From: Eutypella sp. D-1
Taxonomy: Eukaryota; Ascomycota; Sordariomycetes; Xylariales; Diatrypaceae
Assembly (NCBI GenBank): GCA_023313575.1
Contig: JAJTTP010000016.1
Span: 124,001 to 188,000 of the forward strand
Direction of reading: 5' to 3'
Length of the DNA: 64,000 nt
Part shown: positions 35,117-47,875 of the stretch, in pieces
Position numbering within the stretch: the stretch's first letter is position 1
How the letters are laid out: each line of letters opens with the position of its first letter
Notes under the pieces: model-generated
Told to the model about the DNA's origin: nothing
What the model saw: only the letters and a program-made list of their open reading frames with translations
Database searches by the model: none
Program-made: the position numbers and the translations under genes

Positions 35117-37728
35117 GATCGTGGATGTGTGAGAAGGTAGGTACGTGAGAAGCGGGGACGCGCCGTAGATGATATGAATCTCTGAATCTCTGCGTCGTTT
35201 GAAGGGGCCCGATGGTAGGTAGAGGTCGAAGTAGCAAGGACTGGTGGGAAAAGCTGTTGTTTAATTCGGTGTCGGAATCAATATTGTAATTGTAATGCAC
35301 TGATAATATATCCTTTATACGTGGCTGGACCGAATAGACGTATTAGTGCTTTTCTTTTCCTTTTCCTTTTTTGGGGGGGATTTCACGATGGGGGAAAGAG
35401 GTGGAAAAGGGGGAAAACAAGAAAGAAGGAGCAATGTAATGTAAAAAGTTATGTGTGTCTTTTTTTGCTTTTTGCAAAGACAAAACAGCAATAAAACAAT
35501 AACCGAAGGAAGTGGTAAGTGGTCACGAGTGACTTGGTTATATAATTTGGATACTGTTGCAGTTGTACACGCACATATCCAACTTGGGTAGGTACCTGGG
35601 GTAGGTAGCATTACACACATACGTCGTCGATTCCGAGTATTTCCTTCCTTCCTTCCAGGTTATATACCTAGGTACATGGGTATAGGTGTAGATGCGTCAG
35701 GTGTATGTGACGTACCTCTGTAGCTGCAGCTTTCCACGCAGCAGCGGCAGCAGTAACAGTAGCAGTAGCAGCGTAACTGGCTATCTGTCTTTCTACCGAT
35801 GTGTATGTGTTTATGTCTTATGTCTCTTCTCTCGTATAAGGCGGGTCGGGTCAAGTCCAGTCAGGTAGCTCTTATAGTAGTAAGTAGGGATGAACTGGAA
35901 CTTTTTTGGCAGCAAGCAAACAACAATTCTACGCTATGCTGTGCTGTGCTGTGCTGTGTGTTGTCCTGTCAATACTATGAATGCTGTGTAAGTGACAAAG
36001 TGACGAAATACTCGGAAGGGGGGGGGGGTCGGGACACTGAAAGAAACTTGGACGAGCTTAACAACAAAAAAAAAAGAAAAGAAAAAGAGGTACAGGTGGT
36101 ATGTATGCCGTCATTATACCTGTCCTTGTCCATCCACCCTGTCCCCGGTGGCGCCCTTCCTTTTGCCAAGTCCACATATTCCATACGCTACGCCATATCG
36201 GGTGATAGGGTGGCTGTGTGGGGGCTGGGCTGGGACTCTGTGGGGCCAGCTTTAGAAACAAATCGCCGGCGCTTACCGGCACTTTGGTGCCCTCTCCCCA
36301 AGCCACTATCCATGTCCCGGGCGTTCATGTGATGATGGGGCTGGCTTTTCAGATCCGGACAAGACGTCATTCACTCACTTACTCACTACCTATACAACAT
36401 GTCTATAGTCCCAGGGAAAAAAATTACGAGAAGGCCTTGAAACTACCCATAACAGGTAGCAATTCACAAATCGAGATAATCCATGCCAACTGGAAAAAGA
36501 AACGGCAATTCAATGGCATAGTTAAAAAATTATTTAGTCATTTCTTCACCTACTTATAGAAGCAAAGTTAGATATGACCCTAAATCAATTATGCCTGTGA
36601 TCACAAATGTATAGGCAGTGCTTAAAGGGACACTTACTTTTAAAGCCCGTTGGGGGTTTCGCCATGACCTCCAGACAGGACGGGACGGGACAGGTTTCTT
36701 AACGAAGATGTTATATAATATATTCATCCTCCATTCCCCCAAAAAACCCCCAACATAACATTGCCATCAATCGCCCTAACCCTACACCCTAGGTAAGCTA
36801 AGCAGTATGCAATTCAAATTCCATTCAATTCAACTCCATCCGCTCAAACTCCGATATGATCCATTAATTACCTACACTTATACCTACCCTACCGCCTCCA
36901 GCTTCCCTCCCCTCCCCTCCCCTTCCCTCTTCTGCTTGGGCGGGCGAGCGTCCTTATACTCACCCACCCTTCCTAGCTATCCCTAAGTTTCGTCCCCCTC
37001 CTTTTCCTCCCACCCCGTTATCCACCCCCTATATCTTATGTATGTACGTATGTACGTAGGTGTGTGGATGTCTGACTTTTAAGTAACCTTCAACGTTCAC
37101 TGCCTACCCGCCGGCCACTATTCTTTCTTCCTTTCCATTCCATCAATTAACCCATCCCTCGGCTGCTGCGACGAGGCATATCATATCATATCATCCCTTA
37201 GGTAGACAGCGGCATATAAAGTGAGGGGAGCCATGAAAAAAAAAAACGCCCCATGATCCTTCTTCCCTCCCTCGGTTGATTATAGCTACTAGCCAGCCTC
37301 TTACTTCTTAACTCAATCCGCCAAAGGAGACAGGGAGAGAAACTGCCCTGCGCCAGCCCTTTCCTCCAAGAAGGATAGCTAAGGGGGGGGGGGGGGGGTA
37401 TGACGATGCAAGAAATCATGTCCAGACCGATGATAGGATGCGCGCGCGCGTGTGTGTGATCCTCCTTTCCTTGTTGTTTGGTGTTTGGTGATGGTGGTAT
37501 ATGTTCATTGACGAATGATTATGATTAATATTTCCCATGCCCGAACCAAACCGGAACCGACCTCCAAAAAAGAAAAAAAAAAAAAAACTCCGGCCACCAA
37601 TGAAATGCGTATATGTATGTATGTACGTATGGGACCTGACCCCGTCCCGTTCCTGGTTTGCTTGCTTGCCTGCTTTCCTTCTTTCCTTCTGAAATGTGTG
37701 TATCAATGCGCCGTTCTGTCTTCCTGTC
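35117..37728. other. Intergenic 2.6 kb, upstream of PS synthase
   Basis: No gene I can support. A 177-codon frame at 35799-36332 translates simple repeats (GCTGT units, A-runs, G-run) and has no domain. Further tracts include GTA/GCA-type trinucleotides near 35735-35775, CT-rich DNA at 36890-37020 and a run of 16 G at 37383-37398. Confidence 0.55.
37383..37398. repeat. Poly-G run (16)
   Basis: Homopolymer of 16 G, 330 bases beyond the 3' end of the metallopeptidase gene. Confidence 0.9.
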
Positions 37729-40329
37729 TCACCGCGTGATGATCACGGAGAACCCGTCGACCCAGGCCGCGCAGGAGCCCGATACACCGCAGACCCTGTA
37801 GCCGCGCGGGGGGATGAGAGTGTGGCTGTGGGTGAGAGAATCATGTCAGCATAAAAATAAAACACATTATCGGCCGGCCGTGACCATGGGTCCTTAGACA
37901 CAGAGAAAGAGAGAGAACTTACGGGGAACCGCCGGTCGCGTTGCCGTAGACGGCTGATTTCCTGCCCAGGCTCGTCAGGACTTGCACCGCGTCGATCCAG
38001 AAACCGGACCGCACGAAGAAGCCGGTGATGTACTCGCCGCGGCGAATATCTGTGAGAATAATTTCATTAGCGCTGCGCTGCGAACCGGGCAACACGCTTT
38101 TAGAAAAGCAGTAGGTAGTAATATGCATGTGTGTGTCCTTACCCATCTCAAAAGAATCGCCGCCGGGCTTGCCCCCGCGCTTCCCGAACAGCTGGCTCTC
38201 GCCGTCGTCGTAGAAGAACTCGAGGCCGTCGACGGCGAAGCCGTGGTAGAACACGACGCGGGACAGCACCCGGTTCTGGTGCAGGGAGCTCGTGAAGATG
38301 AGCTCCTGCGGCCTGCTGTTCTCCATCTGCGAGAACCCCAGCTTGCCGCTCCGGAAGCCCGTCTGCCCCGAGGCCAGCTTCACCGACGAGTTCTTCGACG
38401 AGCTCAGGCTCGCGAAGTCGTGGATATCCAAGTTCCCGCCGCCGTGCGACTTGACGCAGACCTTGAGCTTGGCGCGCCGTTTGTCCGCGGGAAGGCGCTC
38501 TCGCAGTTCTTGCTCCTTCAGGTGCACATTGCGTTGTATCGCATTATCAAGTCCGTATTCGATCCAAGAACGACATAAATCGTCACCTTCCGCATACAAT
38601 TCGATAAACGAAACGCCAGTGGCTGCCGTCACGATCACCTGACCATTCTCGACTGCCCAGGCCTGGACGCTCTCGTCGGGGTTGAGGACCGGATCGTTCG
38701 GTAGCCTAAAGCAGGGGTGACTCCGGAATCGCAAGCAGTCTAGTCGGTGCCAAGCGCATTCGTCTTTCTGTGTTACCAAACCCCCCTTTGACTTCGTCCG
38801 CGTAGAATACGCTTCACGGGCTACAAATGAGCGATTCAGAGTGACGTAGTCCCTCAGCATAATACCACTTTCCTGGTGAGGGCAGCCAAAAAGATGGCCG
38901 GTCTCGTGCATGTGGGCACCGATGCCAATATTCGCCATTTCCCAGGAGCTCCCAGCATCGTTGCAGTCGTTCGCGACGTAGTTGAGATCGGTAGGCGTGC
39001 AGTCGGTGAAACCCGGGGCCACCTCGTCAAGAGTCGTAGGATAGCTCTGCAAACAGTGAGATCCGAACACGGCCAGATGCAAATCGCCAGCATTTCCGCC
39101 CAACGCAGCATGACCTCTGATAATCTTGGCATCCTTGTCCCAATGCGAATCCAAGAGCAGCACAGATACGTAATTCTTCTGGCCGGGTAGTGGCTTGAAG
39201 TAGTTCTTGACCGCATCCGCCGCGATGCTATAGAGATCGCCCTTCTTCGAGGCCTTGGGGTTTTGCTGGGCTCGCTCCAGGTCTCGGAGTTCGGCAACGG
39301 TCTTGTCGGTCCTGATGATGTGGACGCGCGCCTCTGATTGCATGTTGTTCATCTCCCTATCCCGCTGGTTACAGCTTCCCGTCACCCATTCTTCCTCAAA
39401 TCGGAAAACTCGCCGTCCCAGTTTATTCCTATACATCTGTTCTGCAGTGAATGCTTGCCATAGATACGCGGCCATTCGGAATTTGCGAACGGCCGTTTCT
39501 AGATTGTTGCCTTCTTTCTCGATCCGTGCGGGTACGGCGTCGAAGGTCCCGGGAGAGTCTTTCGCGAGTAATATAGCGAGCTGCAGCGGTGGGGTATGCG
39601 TAGGGGGTACCATGTGGACGGTGATGTAAGAGGAATGAATGGGATTAGAGGTCCCGCTGTTAGCAAGCTTCGGGCTCGAGAAATCGAAACGCAATCTGTT
39701 CGCCCCGGGAGTAAGATAAACCAATGCCTTGAAGTGGGACTCGCAGACCGGCCAGAACGTTGGAGGGAAATTGTCGTCTAGTCGGCAGACAGTAACCGTC
39801 CCGTCGAGTGCTGGTTGAGTAGAGTCCCCGATCGTCCCGTCCACAAGTAGTATTTTCTGGGAAACCTAGCGAGGAGGAGGTTATGTTAGCTAATTTAAGC
39901 CAGGAGGGCATTTTGTCAAGGCATTTTGTAAATATATGGCTGTGACAACTTGGAAGAGCCAAGCAAGTTAAGGCATACCCAGACATTTTCAGTGAGGTTG
40001 GATATCCGAGGCGCATATTGCGATGTGGGAACGGTTCTGCCGTTCAGTATAGGAGAGCTTAGGCCCGTCATCCCCGAGACACTATATCGGTTATTGCTAA
40101 AAGGCTGGACAGGCGGCCGTGGTGGAACGGGGGGAGCTTGGTCCCTCTGTAGATTCAGGGCAGAATCAGACTGGGCACCGACGGAAGGGGGTGTGAGGGA
40201 ACCCGTCGTTCCGGTTGTATTATGACTGAGCTGATCACTATTGCTGGACGTATCGGTCGACCGATCGGTACGAAAGCTAGCTCGAGACCGCCTCCGGAAC
40301 TCCTTAAAATTCAAAAAGGATGGTGCCAT
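37729..40329 (-). CDS. Zincin metallopeptidase-like protein, YIL108W type, with C-terminal lectin-like domain
   Basis: Four exons on the minus strand: 40329-39979, 39865-38143, 38049-37923 and 37825-37729, giving 765 residues. The N-terminal 110 residues are Ser/Pro-rich (PPVPPRPPVQPF). The catalytic part has the extended zinc motif HETGHLFGCPH at residues 437-447, preceded by LGGNAGDLHLAVFGSHCLQS. The C-terminal 150 residues, with FYHGFAVDGLEFFYDDGESQ, IRRGEYITGFFVRSGFWIDA and VSGSCAAWVDGFSV, read like the jacalin-type beta-prism domain of this family. Yeast YIL108W has the same plan and is an uncharacterised putative metalloprotease. No signal peptide is seen, so it is probably cytosolic. 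The last intron is inferred from a GTAAGT donor overlapping the apparent stop; it adds 32 codons matching the domain's final strands. Confidence 0.88.
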
Positions 40330-41028
40330 TGCTAAGAAAAAAAAGGCTTTCCTCAGAATTCCTCAGAAGCTAATGCACCTAGATATGTAGAGGATGTTCT
40401 GCGCAGGAAGAAAGAAATCCCGACCCGCCTGAAAGCGCGTTGCTTAAAGAGGATATACAGCTACTGCACAGTTATTGCACAGCTATTGGCGAAAGAGCTG
40501 CGTCTGGCTGGCTGCTAATAAACGAGGGAAGTTTTCCCGCCCAGCAGCCGCGACGAGTCCAGAGACTGAATACGAGATTGAACACGTGTGGTTCATAGGA
40601 AAACGAACGTGGGCCAAGTAGGACGAGCGAGGGAGACAGGGGGACCGGGGGGGAGAGTGGATTGCCAGTTTGTTAGAGAGAGAAACGAGTGAATCAGCAT
40701 TGGCGAACAATCAATCAATCAATCAACCGACTATCCTTTCATTCTTTATGATTTCCCCTCGCAACCACGCTGTAATCTGCTGCCCGTATGATAGCAGTTC
40801 TATAGAACAAGCGAAGCGACCGAACGTGACAAACGAGCCGCACGATCCGTCACTATCGCAATTAACGTTGGTGCCAAGCGGCAAGCGACAGGCGAGATAA
40901 GATCCTTGTGGAATCTTCGTCGAATCCTCCAGGAATTAGGAGAGCAGATGGAAAACCCAGATCAGTGCGATCAAGAAGTCCAGTTGCAGTCTCGTAGAAG
41001 ATTTCTTCTGTTAGACTGGATGCGTGAT

Positions 41029-41072
41029 GGTGGTAGTAGTAGTAGTAGTAGTGGTGGTGGTGGTGGTGGTAG
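41029..41072. repeat. Compound (TAG)n(TGG)n trinucleotide repeat
   Basis: Consecutive GTA/TAG units pass into GGT/TGG units in intergenic DNA. Confidence 0.9.
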
Positions 41073-44000
41073 AAAGTTAAGTTGTAGGTAGTAGGAGCTG
41101 GTGTAAGTCGAGTTTTGCGTAGATAAGACCGACCGGACATGGGCTGGTGGTGGCCTTGGTACATGTCAGGTTGGGGTTTTTTGTTTCTCTACCTTCCAAG
41201 GTTGTTTCCAGGTTGTTTCCAGCCCTGAGTAGTACTCTACTACATAATCCGTACATACCTACCTACCCTCCTTAGGAGGTTGTTACCTACCTCTTTAACA
41301 GAGCGATGACGTTCTTACGGCGCCCCCCCAAGTCAAGTAAGTGAGTGGATGGAAAGGTTGGGTTGGAAGCGGCCAAGGGAGGGCCTGTCCGTCTTGTCCG
41401 TCCGTTCTATCTACATACATGGTCCATGGGATGTTAGATGCATCTAGCGTTAGATACATAAGAGGCTGTATCCTAGCATTTACTTAGTAGTACATTCGGA
41501 TAACAGCTACAGCTACCTCGTACATACTTTAAAGCCGGTAACTTATCATAATCCGCACATGCTCCTCCGTACACACGCATATCCGATTCGTGGCCTGGTA
41601 GCTTGTAGGCGGGCTGCTTGGCTCGGGGCTCGGTCCTGGGGGGGTTCTGGGGTGGGGGCTGTCTCTTTAGCTCCTTCTTTGTTAGGAGGTAGTTAGGCCC
41701 TCTCGGCCACTTAAAGGAAGAAGAAGGCGTAGCTACCTTGATAAGATGGAAGAAGATCTTCAAAGAAAAGACATACAAGTAAGTACCGTACACATTTACA
41801 TACTTACTTCATATAACTACACGATGACTTACAGGCTGACAGGTAAGCAAAGCGGGTTGGTAGGCGAGCCAATATTTAATCCAAGACGGGCAGGAGATAA
41901 TCTTTAACTTACATCTTACTACCTAACTCACAAGTTTTGCCTCTCCTGTATTACATGAGTCCAGGTCTGGTCTGTTTTCAATCTAGGTATTAATTTAGGT
42001 ATCATCACATGGAGATTCCCACTTTTTTTTTAAGTGAGATGGAGTTTCCAAGTCGCTGTGCATGTGTATCCATATACCTAATGTACATATGTATGCAGCC
42101 GATTTTAGCTGAACAAATGGATGGATCAGAGCGGGCTATTTAAGTAATTGTACACCCGCAGAGAGAGATCACCATCGAGATCTTTTGAAATACCCATGCC
42201 ACCAAAACGCAAAGTACCACAATCTGCACCCAACCTGTACCAACAACATGTACGGGAGTCCGCATTGGGGATGGCACCATTCGTATAACTAATAAATAGA
42301 GCTTGATATATCTCCGACCACAGTCTGAGCTTTTTTTTTTTTTCGGTTTTTTTTGCGGAGATACATACCCATCACATCATGAACTTTTAAGATGTTAATA
42401 TAGAACTTACACATGGAATCCCAATCTAATATAATATATACATGTGACAGACACTTACTACGTAGATTGAAACACTGCAAAGTCCTTCAGTAAAGATACA
42501 GATCAGGTCTGAGTGAACTCGGAAGAAGAAGAAGAAGCAATATCACCCATCCATTACCCACCCCGGGGCTCCTTCAGCGCCTGTGGAAAACCCAAACCCT
42601 TCTTCTCCCAGCCCCGGGTTATCACTGATTTCGCAACATTTCCAAGATTGTAGCCGCAGTTGGTCTGGGGGAACGTAAAGGGAGGGTGGGCATACGTATT
42701 TACGTACGTACGCACACACACACATACGGAACGGCTAACACATCAGATGAACATATGACGGATGAAATTTCCGGCCGTCGCACCGCGGGCATTCCAGTTA
42801 TTAAATATGTTTTTTTTGGCCTCTAAATTATCCGTTATCATTGTGCGACTCTCGAATCTCATGATAGCTTCAGGGTCGGCTCCAAGATTCAAGATAAGAC
42901 CTCACTATGTAGGGCCAGCCACACGAGATACTATACATACCTAAGTACATAGATAGCTGTAAGACAGGAGGCAAGCTTTAGATACCTAAATATGTAGAAG
43001 TAGGCACGCATCATTGAGATGCCCTTCTGTCTGCAAGCCTTCTGCAAGGCTTTTCCGGCACGACAGCATCCCATGTATGTACTACCACCACCTACATACA
43101 TACATACATACTCTATCTATCATGGCGCTCCCCTCCCCTCCTAAGACACATGCAATGTAGATAGACAACTTGGCATGGCGGGCCCGCGCGGCATCCTGTC
43201 TAACTAACTGACGCTGCCGGTGCTGCTGCTGTGATACCCATTTCACCTAACGTACGTACATCGGTGTCGGTATCGGCATCGGCTCCGGGGGCTTCGTGAA
43301 CGGCTTCACGAGCTTTGTGGATGTGGGTGTGGATGTGGATGTGCCGGTGGTGCGTAAGTGCCGGACTCCGCCTAGTTCTAGTCCGCCTAGGTTGGCATAC
43401 GTAATTCCAATTCGATATCACCTACCTACCATACCAGGAACTATCTCAGCTTCCAAGGTCGCTACCTAGCACACGGCACAGCAATCAATTCGCTATCTAC
43501 CTACCTACCTATGCGATTGGCCAGGGACTTCCTAATTTCAGATGGGAAGTTAGTTGCCCAGAGATAGGTTAAGTTAAGTCAACAATGTTCTGGTGGTCTC
43601 CGGAAAACTTCACCCATTCAATTTTGATTCGTCTAGGTATGTAAGTTGACATACAAACAACCCCGTACACGCTAGGTGCATCCATTTCATATGTTCGATG
43701 TAAGGTAATGTGTTAGCTCGGGTACAACCTCGTATTTCGCTCCCCCCCAGCCCAGCGCAACCCCACGAGAGAGAAAACCCCCCGATATTAGAACCCCCGG
43801 CTACCTAAGGCTGTAGAGTTCCAGAGAGGAGAAAGGGGTTCGAATACGAGAGGCCGAGCCGTTGCATATCTTTTTTGCTCGCTTCTTATAATAAATAATA
43901 TGATATGGATGGGATAGTACTGTCTCTGAAATGCAACGTTGGATGGGTTGGCAATTTCGTTATTGATCTATGTATGTCTACATACCTAAACCTAGTCACC

Positions 44001-45970
44001 TCACTTAGCGATTACATCTTTAAAAAGAAACTGCCAAACATCAACAAAAGGAGGCAGGTGTTCGATCACTTCCTCCTCCCGCTCTCTCTCTCTCTCTCCT
44101 CTCTCACGTCACAGAATCTTTACGTCAAGGTGATACCGGCGGTTTGAGGGTGAATCAAATTTGCTAGCCTCATGCTTCCTGTACATGGCCATATGTATAC
44201 CTCGGTATATGAAAGGCGAGAGAGATCCCACGTTGTATGTGATACCGTTTACTTAAACCTCATTATTTCCAGGGGGGCATTCGGAGATTGATTCACCTCC
44301 GGTTGGAAGTTGTTGGGCTTTATATATGGATGTATAAGTCCGATCAGCTCTGCGATCTGGGTATCACATTGCACACATCACAAGATGATGCATCCTACTA
44401 CTATATGTGCTGCCATGTATAACTTCAATTGTTTATTAGATTCGGTGCGGGCTTGCTAGCTACCTCTTTTCTTCCTTCTCTTTCTTTCATTCATTCTCCT
44501 TCCACACAAACCACCTATCTAGTAGCAGTAAGTCTTCTTCAAACGCCTGCCACGAACTCTCCGATTTTCCTTTATCTTCTTCCTATGGGGTCGGTTTCCT
44601 TCTGGAATCGTTTTCCATCATATTAATCTGTCCCGAAGCTTTGAATGATGAAACCAGAGCTCCTCCGTCAGAGGCTCGAAGATTTGCTGATTAAGGGGTT
44701 TTTTGACTACTTACATACAGGTGCCCAAGGTGGGACTGACTGCGTACAGTAAATAGGTGAGGTGACGTGACGTCTTTCTCATCACACTTACCTTATCGTG
44801 ATATACGAATATTTACTTGGTCTACGACCTGGCATATTCCACTTACAGGGCAGCGAACCAGTCTCGATATCTTACTTCCCTTCCCTCAGCACCTAGGCGC
44901 CGACAAAGGCCTTCTTCTCTTCAACCAAGCGGATATCCAGCCAGTCGAAAAGCTAGAGCAAGTAAGAAGGAGGCCCAGCTACAGGCAGGGCGCACAACCC
45001 ACATACTTACACCAGGTAACTTACCCTGACTTTGACCCTGACAATCAATCAATCAAGCCACAAACCTGAAATCCTGCTGCTCCAGCCCCCGTTGTCCAGT
45101 CAGAAAACAAGCTGGGATATAGGATATATATATTGGCGCCCGCCAGTCTACGTGACCACATTGAAAAAAAAGAAAAAAGAAAAAAGAAAAAAAGAAGTCA
45201 GACCGCATGCTGCACCCGGACCCGATTTTGCTGCGTGGGTTGCCCAGGTGCTGGGGTCGCTTTAATTAGAAATCGGAGTCTGTGCTTGTTCAGTTGCCCG
45301 GTAAGGCCGTTATTTATCTCAACAATTAACAACATGTATTTTTATCTTTGTCGCCTTTTTATCATGCACCAGCGGGTAAAGTAGGTAAAGGTAAAGCTAC
45401 ATGTAGTTAAGTTGGACTGGCTTTACCTCCTGAAAGGCCGTCACGCTTCCCCGGCCCTAGCAGCTCTGCATACTTACTCAGTAACCGCAATTGACCTTAA
45501 TTGACCTACTTCTATTACTCGGTACTCACGGTACGTAGGCAGATACGTAGGGCATTAAAACGAATTATATGAAGGAATGCAGGGGAAGAAACGGTCGGCT
45601 CTAGGCGATACTCAGCTTAGCTCTAGCGCAGCTATACCGCCTTAGCACAGCTCAGGACTGGAGACGGGAAGGAAGCCCTATGTAACTATCGTTCCCACCT
45701 AATCGAAGATCTCTCCCTCTCCCTTCCAGGTGCAGGTGCCTTTACTTATAACGTAGCCCGAACATTCACTGTGAAAACCTATCCTGCCTGCATAGATAGA
45801 CACACATTGAGGATACCTCTATAAGATATAACTGGATAACTGGATAAGAGATATACCTAATGTCAGTCAACGCAACTTGAAATTGTCAATGTGACAGCTG
45901 TATAACCAGGTGCAGTAGTGACGACGGCAAGAGCAACAGCCCCTGGAGGAATCCGGACTGGAGCAACTGG

Positions 45971-45971
<1 letters not shown>

Positions 45972-46002
<31 letters not shown>
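45972..46002. repeat. (GCAACA)5 hexanucleotide repeat
   Basis: Five tandem copies of GCAACA, about 570 bases upstream of the Whi5-like start codon. Confidence 0.9.
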
Positions 46003-46573
46003 TGGTGGTGACGGAAGGAGGGATCCAATAATTACCAGAAGGGTCCCGAGGTCAGAAAGGGTTAAAAGTTAACGTTAACACCTGCCTAGGTGCACGCCTG
46101 GGCACTAACTAATTTAGGGGAGAGTGAGTACTGCAGCCCTGGACTGCCTGGAGTAGGTACTTCAGTTACCTAAGTTATCCGTATCTGCAACCACTTTAAT
46201 CACTTTTTCCTCAGTGGCCAGCCAACCCAGAATCCTCCACATATTCCACCACATATTCCACCACCAAACTCATCTGCACCAAAAAAAACTCCTCCCTTTC
46301 TTTACTAGTAGGTTAAAGGGTGTTGGTTAGTGTCAGAGTGTTAAGGTCTTGTCTTCTCGTTTGCTGCAATTTTACGAAATCCATACCTCCCGTACACCAA
46401 CCAACAACCACCAAATCCTCCTCATATCCTCTCACCTCCCTACGATTCGTCCGACTTTACATATAAACCCTCCCTCGACAGCAAAGAAGATCAACAGCAC
46501 ATTTGCACTACATTTGCACTACATTTGCAGGACACTTACAAGGGGGGAAGAGGAACCACATGCCCACCGAAAG

Positions 46574-47875
46574 ATGATGATGATGTCCTCACCCTTAAAG
46601 AAACAGCCTGAGGCTGTGGCGGATAAGGTTCTGAAGCGAGTAGAAGTTAGCAAGGTAAGAAAAAACACAAAAAAACAGGAGAAGATGAGAGATAAACAAG
46701 AGCATAAGATGAAAACCCAAAAAAGAAAGAAATTGAACTTTAATAAGCTAAGAAAATCACAATTGGTCCTTTTTTTGTTACCACAATAGATCGCACGAAG
46801 ACTTCAAGGCCGATTAGCACTGGCCCAGTTCAAGACCAAACATGGTTGGGAAGACCTGACTCTCGATACCCTCGAACCCAAAATCGAAGAAGAAATCCGA
46901 CGAAAACGACAATACGATGCCGAAATCCTATCTGATTCCTCATCCACCACCTCAGAATTGCCCTATCCCAACTCGAGAGCCCTTATGAGCTCCCCCTTAA
47001 AGGCACCTCTGTTTTCGGATGCAGTCGGACCCAGTAGCGGCGGGGGCACGGGGCACCGTAAGCGCACTTATATGGCATCGTTCGATGATGTGGCCATGTC
47101 CAGTCCGTCAAAGCGGCTACGATCGTCTCCTACAACTCACAAATCCTTCACCCACCACGGCCACGGTCATCACGGTCATCACGGGCATTCCGGTCATCAC
47201 GGCCATCACGGCCACAACGGTCACGGTCACCACAACCTGAGCCACAGCAGTGCATGGAAATCACACCGCCAGCTCACCCAGTCGTCACCCGTCAAACCTC
47301 GGAGGCAACAACATTTCACTACCTCCACCGGCCCCGATGTCTCCTTTTTCCAGGGCTCCCGCCGCCCCTCCATAGACATCAGCTCCTCCAATTTTGTTTC
47401 CGAGGACGATGATGAGCTCCCCATGCATTCATTTAGAGTCGACCATAGCCGGGCGTCCCCACCCCGAACGCCCCCGATGCGGAACCGAGCCATCCCCAAC
47501 CGTCGCAATAACAAGGACCGCCTCACCTCAAACGATCAGAAGTCGGGTGAGGAGGGTGCCGATCTGCTCCTCTACCTAGCCGCCAGCCCCTCCCCTGCCG
47601 TCCCGTCGACCAGAACTCGCATGGAACCCCCTTCCACACCGCCACCAAAGAAAGACCTCGCCCTGCCATCCTCCATGATGACGACCCCGGGCGGCGGAAA
47701 CCTATTCCCGACCACCCCCGGCCAGCCCTTTGACATATCGGACTTCGTGAATATTACCCCTAGTCCGGCCCAGAGACCCTGGAAGACTCCAGTATCGTTG
47801 TCTACTGCCAAGACACCGTTGACCATCACTCGGCGGAGACTCACCTTCGATGAGCCTCTACACGGAATGACCTGA
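46574..47875 (+). CDS. Whi5/Nrm1-family repressor of G1/S transcription
   Basis: Two exons, 46574-46654 and 46790-47875, with a 135-base intron (GTAAGA donor, CAATAG acceptor, phase 0), giving 388 residues. Four ATG codons stand in a row at the start; the first is used here. Right after the intron comes the Whi5/Nrm1 GTB-type motif, IARRLQGRLALAQFKTKHGW, which binds the SBF/MBF transcription factors. The rest is disordered and full of Ser/Thr-Pro sites next to basic residues (SSPLKA, SSPSKR, SSPVKPR, RTPPMR, KTPVS), as expected of a CDK-inactivated repressor. A basic KRLR patch may serve nuclear import. A His-rich segment of about 27 residues (HHGHGHHGHHGHSGHH...) comes from a DNA repeat at 47153-47236. 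By family it holds G1/S genes off until cyclin-CDK phosphorylates it. Confidence 0.82.
47153..47236 (+). repeat. Imperfect CAC-GGC-CAT minisatellite encoding a His/Gly tract
   Basis: About nine imperfect 9-base units (GGTCATCAC-like) inside the Whi5-like coding sequence. They are in frame and encode HGHHGHHGH-type repeats, so length change would alter the protein without frameshift. Confidence 0.9.

Larger units (their letters stand above)
40330..46573. other. Gene-poor intergenic stretch of 6.2 kb upstream of the Whi5-like gene
   Basis: No gene I can support. It carries trinucleotide repeats (41029-41072), ACATAC repeats near 43100, (GCAACA)5 at 45972-46002 and many TACCTA/TAGGTA motifs (for example 41250-41290, 43430 and 43499-43515). 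Open frames of 60-100 codons at 41473-41793, 43200-43421 and 44767-45069 lack domains. Either this is a long regulatory region for the Whi5-like gene or it hides a non-coding RNA or a fast-evolving gene. Confidence 0.5.

Noticed and set aside
35799..36332. A 177-codon frame as a possible gene
   Set aside because: It runs through GCTGT repeats, an A-run and a G-run, and the peptide is Cys/Lys simple sequence.
43255..43365. A Gly/Val-rich coding-like patch (GVGIGIGSGGFVNGFTSF) followed by a GTAAGT donor
   Set aside because: It is a GGTATC/GGATGT simple-sequence stretch with an in-frame stop just upstream, no acceptor and no partner exon.
43785..43880. GGGGTTCGAATACGAG followed by a T-run, resembling a tRNA T arm
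   Set aside because: The B box is imperfect, there is no A box at the right distance and no cloverleaf can be drawn.
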